The notes under the pieces were generated by a model. It was not told where the DNA came from, made no database searches, and worked only from the letters and a program-made list of their open reading frames with translations. The position numbers and the translations under genes were made by a program. This document shows positions 26,909 through 33,139 of a stretch of 36,433 nucleotides of DNA, in pieces. Each line of letters opens with the position of its first letter. Position 1 is the first letter of the stretch. Origin of the DNA: Corynebacterium senegalense (GTDB lineage Bacteria > Actinomycetota > Actinomycetes > Mycobacteriales > Mycobacteriaceae); assembly GCF_900411315.1 (NCBI RefSeq), contig NZ_LS990887.1, forward strand, positions 1,010,394 through 1,046,826. The letters run 5' to 3'.

Positions 26909-26923
26909 CCCGTCTTAGACTGC
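26909..26923 (-). promoter_or_regulatory. Promoter/regulatory motif shared with the EspC-like operon (copy 2)
   Basis: On the minus strand GCAGTCTAAGACGGG, 95 bases upstream of esxU in the 177-bp gap after the Rv3446c-like gene. It matches 13 of 15 bases of the motif at 23254-23268. Confidence 0.55.
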
Positions 26924-26990
26924 GAAACTTGCGCGGCGGTTCCCTCGCGGCGCACATTTCTTTTTCGCACGCGCCCGGGCTGCGTCACAG

Positions 26991-27956
26991 CTACGTCACG
27001 GAGTCCACCGCCTCCGGGTCGTAGTCGGCGGAGTCCATCGCCATGCGGCAGGTCGCCTGCTGCACGGTCGTCGGCGCAGAGCGCGTGTGACAGCCGACGA
27101 AGAGCTGGTGGCCCGCGTCCGCCCACGTGCGCCAGAGCGCTTCTGAGCCGTCGGGGGCGGTCTCCAGGTAGGTGATCGCTGCCCCGTCGTTGCTGACGAG
27201 CTCCACCTCCGGATCCGCCTCGATGTCGCGCAGCACCTGCGCCGCCATCTCCTCGGCGGGAAGTTCGTAGAGGTTGTCAACGGCGAGCTGCAAGCGGAAA
27301 TTCGGGTCGGCGCCGGTCGCCCGCCACATCTGCCCGTCGGGCTCGACGCGGAAACCCGGCGGCAGCTCGACGCTGAGCCCCTGCCTCACAACAACGACGG
27401 AGGGAGCCCGCACGCTTGACGACGCCACCGGCGGCGCTACCGCCGAACCCGGCGCGCTCCCGGCGACGTCTGCGGGGGCCTGCGGCGCGGCCGCATCCTC
27501 CCCGCCCGGCGCGACGGTTGCCCAGATCGCTCCCGCGACCACTGCGGTGACGGCAACCACCCCCGCCCCCAGCACCCACGCTCCGTTGCCGTCGATCCAC
27601 CGGCCGACGCCCTCGAGGACAGAGGGAGGAGCGCTCGGCCGGGTGATGACCACCGTCTCCTCCTCCGCCCGGAGCGGTGGCACCACGGGGTGGCGCTGCG
27701 CGGGCCGCTCGGCGGTGAGAACGACGTCGTAGCCCGCCAGCGCCCGGTCGAGCTTCTCCACGTCCTCCTCGGCTCCGATGATGTGCACCCCGGCGCCACC
27801 GGGGTTGGGGCCGAGCAGGTTGCGCACGTAGCTCGCCACCTCGGCCGGGGAGGGGCGATCGTAGCGGTGGACGTTGGTCAACCCCTCGAAGATGGCACCG
27901 GCCTCGGTCAGCGTGATGGTGACCAGCGGGTCCGCTCCCGCCGCAGGCGCGTTCAC
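26991..27956 (-). CDS. Type VII secretion-associated protein, Rv3446c family
   Basis: A 321-aa single-pass membrane protein. The cytoplasmic N-terminal domain (about residues 10-85) has a repeated alpha/beta character (SPAEVASYVRNLLGPNPGG, then EDVEKLDRALAGYDVVLTAE). A transmembrane helix spans about 126-148. An Ala/Pro linker leads to the C-terminal domain (VVRQGLSVELPPGFRVEPDG, RATGADPNFRLQLAVDNLY) with a Cys pair (VGCHTRS, QATCRMA), typical of the Rv3446c C-terminal family. The GTG at 27956 overlaps the eccC stop (GTGA), so its translation depended on eccC, which is now broken upstream. Confidence 0.85.
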   Translation of the reverse strand: MNAPAAGADPLVTITLTEAGAIFEGLTNVHRYDRPSPAEVASYVRNLLGPNPGGAGVHIIGAEEDVEKLDRALAGYDVVLTAERPAQRHPVVPPLRAEEETVVITRPSAPPSVLEGVGRWIDGNGAWVLGAGVVAVTAVVAGAIWATVAPGGEDAAAPQAPADVAGSAPGSAVAPPVASSSVRAPSVVVVRQGLSVELPPGFRVEPDGQMWRATGADPNFRLQLAVDNLYELPAEEMAAQVLRDIEADPEVELVSNDGAAITYLETAPDGSEALWRTWADAGHQLFVGCHTRSAPTTVQQATCRMAMDSADYDPEAVDSVT

Positions 27957-30277
27957 AGGCGCCCTCCTTCCTCGTAGGGGGCCGCCACCTGGACGGTGCC
28001 GACCACATCGCTTCCCCGCACGAGCGTCGCCCGCCCGGGGCGGTGCGGGCCGGGTTTGATCCCGAAGACGGTGCCCTCGTCGCGGTTTCCGTCGAAGAGC
28101 AGCACCTCCGGCGACAGGTCCCTGAAAGCGCCGAGGAACCCGCCGAACAGCGCGCGGGCCACGCCGCCGAACTTTCGGGCCACGACCAAGTGCAGTCCGA
28201 CGTCGCGGGAGTGCGGCAACAGTGGCACGAGCGGGCGCAACGCGTCCTCGTCGAGAAGGTCGAGGTCGTCGATGACAACCCAGATGTCGGGGCCCTCCCA
28301 CCACGAGCGGCTGGCGAGCTGCTCCGGCGTGACCTCCGCCCCGGGCAGGCGGCCGGACAATGTCACGGCCGCTGCGGCGAGCGCGTCGCGCGCCGCGGAC
28401 GTCGACGCAGCGTAGGCGGCCACCATGTGTTCCGGGGCACGGCCCAGATGGGTGCGGCGCGGGTCCACAACCACCAGGCGGGCCTGCTCGCGCGGGGCCC
28501 GGCAGACGGCACCGATCGCGGTGGCGAGCAGCGTCGACTTGCCGCAGCCGCCCGTTCCCACCGCGAGCAGGTGCCCCGAGGCGCACGTCAGCGGCTCGAG
28601 TCCCGGGCCGCCGACGCCGAAGGGGAGGGCGCCCGGGTGGGCGTCGTAAAGCGTGCGGGCGGCGACGTGGCCGGGCAGAACCTTCAGCTGGGGCACGGGG
28701 TCCTGGTCCGCGGCGCGGGCGGCGACGTGGGCGATGTCCTGGTGGTGCGTCGCCGCGACGAGCATCGGGACCGCCTCCGGCGTCAGACCCCGGCCGGGCC
28801 GCGCCGGCAGGCTGGCCTGTGCCTTGCGGTCGAGCAGGGAATCGTGGGGCTCGGCGAGGCGCAGCTCGACTCTCGTACCGAAGAGGTCGCGCACGGCGGC
28901 GCGCATGGCGCTCCAGCGCTGCGACGTCGCGACGAGGTGGACTCCCGCCGCCGGACCGTCGGCGGCGATGCGGGTCAAAGGCTCGCGCAGGTCCGCCAGC
29001 GGGGAATCCGTCGCGGTCACCGCGTGCCACCCGTCGACGACGAGGACCGCGTGGCGCCCGGCGAGCTGCGCCGGGTTGTCCACGAATCCCCCGACCTCGT
29101 CCACGATGCGGCGCACCCTCTCCTCGTCCTCGCGCCCCGCCACCCCCGCCACGTGCGGCAGGCGGGCGAGGGCGGCGTGGTCGCCCGCGCCGGCGTCGAT
29201 GACGTAGAAGGCGAGCTGGTCGGTCGTGTGGGTCGCCGCGAGCGAGGCCACGAGGGTGCGCACGGCCATCGATTTGCCCGTCTGCGGCCCGCCGACCACC
29301 GCGACGTGCCCGCCCGCCGAGGTCAGGTCCAGGACGAAGGCCCCCTGCCGCTGCCTGTAGGGCTCGTCGGTCACCCCCACCACGGCGCGCAGGAAACCGG
29401 ACTCCTCGCACACCGCCGCGAGCTCAACCGCGTCCGGCAGGGGAGGCAGCCACACCGTGTGCGCGGACTGCCCCCGCTCCTGCGCCGTGCGGGCCGCCGC
29501 ATCCACGACGGCGGAAAGAAGCGTCGCGGAGTCGTCCACGACCTCCTCCGTGTCCGGCCCCGCCCCCTCAGCCTCGTCCCACCCGTGGAAGGCCCTCACG
29601 CGGGCGGTCTCAGACGGGGCCCGCTTCTCGACGCGCCTGACCAGCGGCCCGGAGACGTATGCGGCCCGGAACCGCGTCAGCTCCCCGGGACCCGCTTTCA
29701 GGTATCCTGAGCCCGGCTCGGAGGGCAGCTCGTGCGCGTCAGGCACCCCGAGGACCTGGCGCGACTCGGCGGCGGAGAACGTCTTCAATCCGATCCTGTA
29801 GGACAGGTGCGCGTCAAGCCCGCGCAGCCGCCCCTCCTCGAGGCGCTGCGAGGCCAGCAGCAGGTGCACCCCGAGGGAGCGGCCCAACCGGCCCACCGCG
29901 ACGAACAGGTCGGCGAAGTGCGGGTGCTGGCTGAGCAGCTCCGAGAATTCGTCGACCACGATGAGCAGGGAGGGCAACGGGTCCAGTTCTCCGGGGCGCT
30001 CCGCCCGGGCGGCCGCGTAATCGGTGACGTTGGCGAAGTTGCCCGCCGCCCGCAGCAGCTCCTGCCGGCGGTTCAGCTCCCCGGAGATGGCGTCGTACAT
30101 GCGGTCGACGAGGATCGCCTCGTCCGCGAGGTTGGTGATCACCGCCGAGGTGTGCGGCAGGCCCTCGCAGCCGAGGAAGGTCGCGCCTCCCTTGAAGTCC
30201 ACGAGGACGAGGTTCAGCTCGTCGGGCGAGTGCGTGGCGGCGAGCGCGACGACAAGGGTTCTCAAAAATTCGCTTTT
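27953..30277 (-). pseudogene. EccC (ESX-4 FtsK/SpoIIIE-type ATPase), 5' part removed by a mobile element
   Basis: Motor ATPase of the type VII secretion complex, here missing the N-terminal membrane helices and the start of ATPase domain 1. The recognisable frame begins at Lys-Ser of the first Walker A (KSEFLRTLVVALAATH), then LVLVDFKGGATFLG and the Walker B region LLIVVDEFSELL. Domain 2 has its P-loop GGPQTGKSMA (about 29266-29295) and domain 3 GTGGCGKSTLL (about 28530-28562). The remaining frame is open to its natural stop. Upstream of the lysine the sequence belongs to the integrase-carrying element, so the Gly-rich part of the P-loop is gone. The missing 5' half should lie beyond the other end of the element, outside this window. 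Confidence 0.9.
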
Positions 30278-30300
30278 AGCTGAACTTGTTTTGGCGTCCC
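30254..30300. other. Candidate attachment-site junction (attL) in the eccC Walker A codons
   Basis: EccC similarity stops at the Lys codon 30275-30277. From 30256 to 30290 the DNA is suddenly AT-rich, and the eccC codons over this stretch (AAA, AGC, GAA, TTT, TTG, AGA) are unlike the GC-ending codons just downstream. The integrase gene starts only 35 bp further on, the usual place for the attachment site of a large serine integrase. The exact crossover cannot be fixed without the other end. Confidence 0.6.
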
Positions 30301-30306
30301 TATAGT
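30301..30306 (+). promoter_or_regulatory. Candidate integrase -10 box (TATAGT)
   Basis: TATAGT ends six bases before the integrase ATG at 30313, giving a probable leaderless transcript. It lies just outside the presumed attachment site. Confidence 0.5.
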
Positions 30307-30312
30307 GAGGCC

Positions 30313-31815
30313 ATGACAACCGAGCCCACCACCGCCCCTCGCGCCGTTATCTACGCCCGCATTTCGCTCGACCGCAAGGAAGAAGCGGGCGTAAAGCGCC
30401 AAGAAAAGGCATGCCGCGACCTCGCCGCCTCACGCGGCTACGTCGTCACCGATACCTACATCGACAATTCAGTTTCGGCCTACAGCGGCGCCACCCGCCC
30501 CGAGTATCAACGCTTGTTGCGCGACATAAAGGCAGGCCGTGTAGACAAGGTGCTCGCATGGCACCAAGACCGCTTGCACCGCCGCCTCACCGAGCTCAAT
30601 GAGTACATCGACGTAGTTGCCCCACGCGGTGTGGACACCGAGACGGTCAACGGCGGCGCCATCGACCTAAGCGGGTCTAACGGGCGCATGATTGCGCAGA
30701 TTATCGGCGCCGTCAGCGAGCAGGAATCACGCCACAAGTCGGAACGAATCAAGGCCGCTTTCGAGCAAATGAACCTCAACGGTGTGCCGTATGCGACCGG
30801 GCGGCGCACCTTTGGCTACAACCCCGAGCGCACCGCGCTAGTCGAGCCCGAGGCCGAGGCGCTGCGCCACGTTGCGGGCATGGTCATAGGCGGCGGCAGT
30901 CTCTACGGCGCCGCGCAGTGGCTCAACGAGCAGGGGTTTACCACCACGACGGGTAAGCCGTTCTACGGCGGGGCGGTGCGCGACCTGCTCACCAACCCAC
31001 GGCTCGCCGGGTACGCCACGCACAACACGCTCGACACCCAAGGCAAGCGGCGCAAGTACAACCGCAAGGTTGTGGGCCGGGGACAGTGGCCCGTCATTTT
31101 CACCGAGGGCGAGCACGAGCAGCTCAAGGCCGTGCTCACCAACCCGGCGCGCACCGCCAACAAGGGCCGTGGGCACAAGCCCGAGCACCTCGGCAGCGGC
31201 ATTTACCGGTGTGGCTGTAGCGCGTGCCTAGCCGAGCCCGATAACGCCCGCGTTATGTACGCGCGGTGGCGCAAGGACACGCTCGCAAGCGGCGCCGTCT
31301 ACAAAAAGCGCGTCTATTACGCCAAGAGCAACGAGAACCTCACCAGCAAGGGGCATACCTCGCGGCTGGCCGACCCGGTAGACGACTACGTGACCGCAGC
31401 GGTGTTGGCACGGTTGTCTCGCCCCGACATGGCCGAGGCGATAGCGGCGGCCGAGGGCGACGACGCGGCGGCGGTGCTTACGACCAAGCGCACACAGTTG
31501 CGTGACCGGATAGCGGGCCTCGAGGCCGAGTTTATGGCGGGCAACCTCGACGCCGCGCAGTTCGGGAAGCTCAACAAAGCGTTGCTCACACAGCTCGCCG
31601 ACCTTGACGCCGAGCTTGCCACCCGCGCCAACGACAACGCCGCGGTGGCCGCTATCACTACTGCGGGTGACGACGTGCGTGTGTGGTGGGCCACCGCCCC
31701 GCTCGAGCTCAAGCGTGCCCTCGTGGACGCGGTGGCACGGGTCTACATCGTGCCCGAGCGCACCGGCGTCAAGCGGTTCGACCCGGATAAGGTGCGAATC
31801 GAATGGAAAGTGTAG
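30313..31815 (+). CDS. Large serine recombinase (integrase)
   Basis: A 500-aa site-specific recombinase. The catalytic resolvase domain (about residues 10-150) begins AVIYARISLDRKEEAGVKRQ with Ser18 as the expected nucleophile, then SAYSGATRPEYQRLLRDIKA and VDKVLAWHQDRLHRR. The recombinase domain follows (RTFGYNPERTALVEPEAEAL, LYGAAQWLNEQGFTTTTGKP, AVRDLLTNPRLAGYATHN). A Cys region (YRCGCSACL) recalls a reduced zinc ribbon, and a coiled coil (QLRDRIAGLEAEFMAGNLD region) precedes the C-terminus. The ATG at 30313 is chosen over an in-frame start nine codons earlier. Its 5' end abuts the eccC junction, as expected for the integrase that catalysed this insertion. Confidence 0.93.
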   Translation: MTTEPTTAPRAVIYARISLDRKEEAGVKRQEKACRDLAASRGYVVTDTYIDNSVSAYSGATRPEYQRLLRDIKAGRVDKVLAWHQDRLHRRLTELNEYIDVVAPRGVDTETVNGGAIDLSGSNGRMIAQIIGAVSEQESRHKSERIKAAFEQMNLNGVPYATGRRTFGYNPERTALVEPEAEALRHVAGMVIGGGSLYGAAQWLNEQGFTTTTGKPFYGGAVRDLLTNPRLAGYATHNTLDTQGKRRKYNRKVVGRGQWPVIFTEGEHEQLKAVLTNPARTANKGRGHKPEHLGSGIYRCGCSACLAEPDNARVMYARWRKDTLASGAVYKKRVYYAKSNENLTSKGHTSRLADPVDDYVTAAVLARLSRPDMAEAIAAAEGDDAAAVLTTKRTQLRDRIAGLEAEFMAGNLDAAQFGKLNKALLTQLADLDAELATRANDNAAVAAITTAGDDVRVWWATAPLELKRALVDAVARVYIVPERTGVKRFDPDKVRIEWKV

Positions 31816-31908
31816 GGGCGGTGCGCTACGAGATTGGCTACAACTACCACCACATTAACTCGCCGGCTCAAAACCTCCTTTGACCTGCACATTTACCGTC
31901 GCCAATAC

Positions 31909-31924
31909 CGGGCCATAGGGCCCG
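31909..31924. promoter_or_regulatory. Inverted repeat upstream of the small-gene cluster
   Basis: CGGGCC-ATAG-GGCCCG, a perfect 6-bp repeat with a 4-base centre in the 214-bp gap after the integrase. A weak -10-like CATAGT lies at 31943-31948. It may be an operator for the small-gene/replication transcript or an integrase terminator. Confidence 0.35.
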
Positions 31925-32029
31925 ATAACTGGTACTACAGGTCATAGTAGCCGCCTCATTTCCCGCCGTTGCATGACGATTACGGGGCACCGCGCAACCC
32001 GGCGCGGGCCGAGACAAAGGAGCCCCGTC

Positions 32030-32269
32030 ATGGCAACCACACTTCCCTACGTCCCGCCCAAGTTCACCGACGTGCGTTCACGGCTTGCCGTACTCGCACG
32101 CCGGGGCGGCAGCGGCACCGAGATAGCCGAGGCCCGCGCCGACCTCGCCGTTGTTCAGATGGTGCGCACCATCGACCACGCCACCAACAACGGCGCCCAG
32201 CTCGACCCCGCCCGGCTCGAGTACCTCAACGCCTACCTCTCGCACCGCCTCGCCAAGGCAGGTGCGTAA
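32030..32269 (+). CDS. Small hypothetical protein of the element (79 aa)
   Basis: The ATG at 32030 is preceded by AAAGGAG at a good distance, so this is a confident start. The protein is mostly helical and charged (FTDVRSRLAVLARRG, TEIAEARADLAVVQMVRTID, LDPARLEYLNAYLSHRLAKA). I do not recognise a family. It is the first of four closely packed genes leading to the replication protein. Confidence 0.7.
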   Translation: MATTLPYVPPKFTDVRSRLAVLARRGGSGTEIAEARADLAVVQMVRTIDHATNNGAQLDPARLEYLNAYLSHRLAKAGA

Positions 32270-32272
32270 GCC

Positions 32273-32452
32273 GTGGACACACGAGCAATGACCCCCGAGC
32301 AGCACGCGGCCTACCTCAAGCTGCTGTTCGCCACGACCACCACCGTGCACGCCATTGCCACCGCGGCGGGGGCACCGCAGGCAAGCACCGAGTGCCGCGA
32401 CCGGCTTGCCACGATCTACCGCGCCCACACACCCGCTAAGGCGGTGGGATAA
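32273..32452 (+). CDS. Small hypothetical protein of the element (59 aa)
   Basis: A GTG start at 32273, four bases after the preceding stop, gives a 59-aa helical protein (TPEQHAAYLKLLFATTTTVH, then ECRDRLATIYRAHTP). An internal ATG at 32288 is an alternative. The next gene starts at the base after its TAA, which supports it as a true coding unit. Function unknown. Confidence 0.55.
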   Translation: MDTRAMTPEQHAAYLKLLFATTTTVHAIATAAGAPQASTECRDRLATIYRAHTPAKAVG

Positions 32453-32659
32453 GTGCCCCTGACAACGCTAAGCGCCGCCGAGGTCGTCACCGCCCGCGTA
32501 CTCGCACGCCGCGGTGTGACCCTATTGCACGTCTCGACGCTGCTGCACAAGCCCTACGCCGAGGTGTTCGCCGCCGTGCGCGGCCTCGACTACCCCTACC
32601 CCGTCATGGGGCAGGCACCTGTAAACGACAACGGAAAGGACACCGACCCGTGGCCATAG
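32453..32659 (+). CDS. Small hypothetical protein of the element (68 aa)
   Basis: Starts from a GTG directly after the preceding TAA. The sequence has helix-turn-helix character (AAEVVTARVLARRGVTLLHV, then STLLHKPYAEVFAAVRGLD), so a small DNA-binding regulator is possible but not demonstrated. The last 10 bases overlap the next gene. Confidence 0.55.
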   Translation: MPLTTLSAAEVVTARVLARRGVTLLHVSTLLHKPYAEVFAAVRGLDYPYPVMGQAPVNDNGKDTDPWP

Positions 32660-33069
32660 ACAACTTGACCCCCTACTACCTCATGCCCGGCACTCACGTC
32701 ACCGTGTACGAAATCAAATCTCACCCGGCTTTAATCCACCGTCTCGTTATCGCGGGCCGGGGCGACGGGGTGTACCGAGCCTTTGGCCTCGACTTGCCCC
32801 CCGGTAGCGAGATTGGCGACGTCCGCCGTTGGCTGGGTGGCCGCCGCCTCAAGGGCTACCACTGGGAACATCACCCCGAGTTTCCCGAGACGCCCTACAT
32901 CATCGAGCCCAGAGACGACGACGGCGTACGTATGCCACGCGGCTACCTCACCTCGCCGAGGCTGGCCAAGGCAACCGGCCGCGGGGTGCCCGTCAACAAG
33001 AACATTCAGCTTTTGGGCGAGCCCGCCGTCATGGACATCGCATATGTGGCCGAGCTGAACGGCGAATAA
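32650..33069 (+). CDS. Hypothetical protein of the element (139 aa)
   Basis: A GTG start at 32650 lies inside the end of the preceding gene (GTGGCCATAG). The protein is rich in beta-type segments (THVTVYEIKSHPALIHRLVI, GVYRAFGLDLPPGSEIGD) and aromatic residues (KGYHWEHHPEFPETPYII). No family recognised. A strong hairpin follows the stop directly, so it ends this small operon. Confidence 0.6.
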   Translation: MAIDNLTPYYLMPGTHVTVYEIKSHPALIHRLVIAGRGDGVYRAFGLDLPPGSEIGDVRRWLGGRRLKGYHWEHHPEFPETPYIIEPRDDDGVRMPRGYLTSPRLAKATGRGVPVNKNIQLLGEPAVMDIAYVAELNGE

Positions 33070-33100
33070 AACCCCCGCCGGGCATGAATCAGCGGGGGTT
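33070..33100 (+). terminator. Intrinsic terminator-like hairpin before the replication gene
   Basis: AACCCCCGC (33070-33078) and GCGGGGGTT (33092-33100) form a perfect 9-bp stem with a 13-nt loop, immediately after the 139-aa gene's TAA. The T tract is short. It may uncouple or attenuate transcription into the PrimPol gene. Confidence 0.7.
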
Positions 33101-33139
33101 AACGCCACCATCAAACCAACCGAGAAAGTGACACGTCAT

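Noticed and set aside
30278..30319. eccC extended to a TTG at 30319 as a complete 788-aa protein
   Set aside because: The first 14 residues come from element DNA overlapping the integrase promoter and start. The P-loop glycines and the membrane part are missing, so it is a truncated gene.
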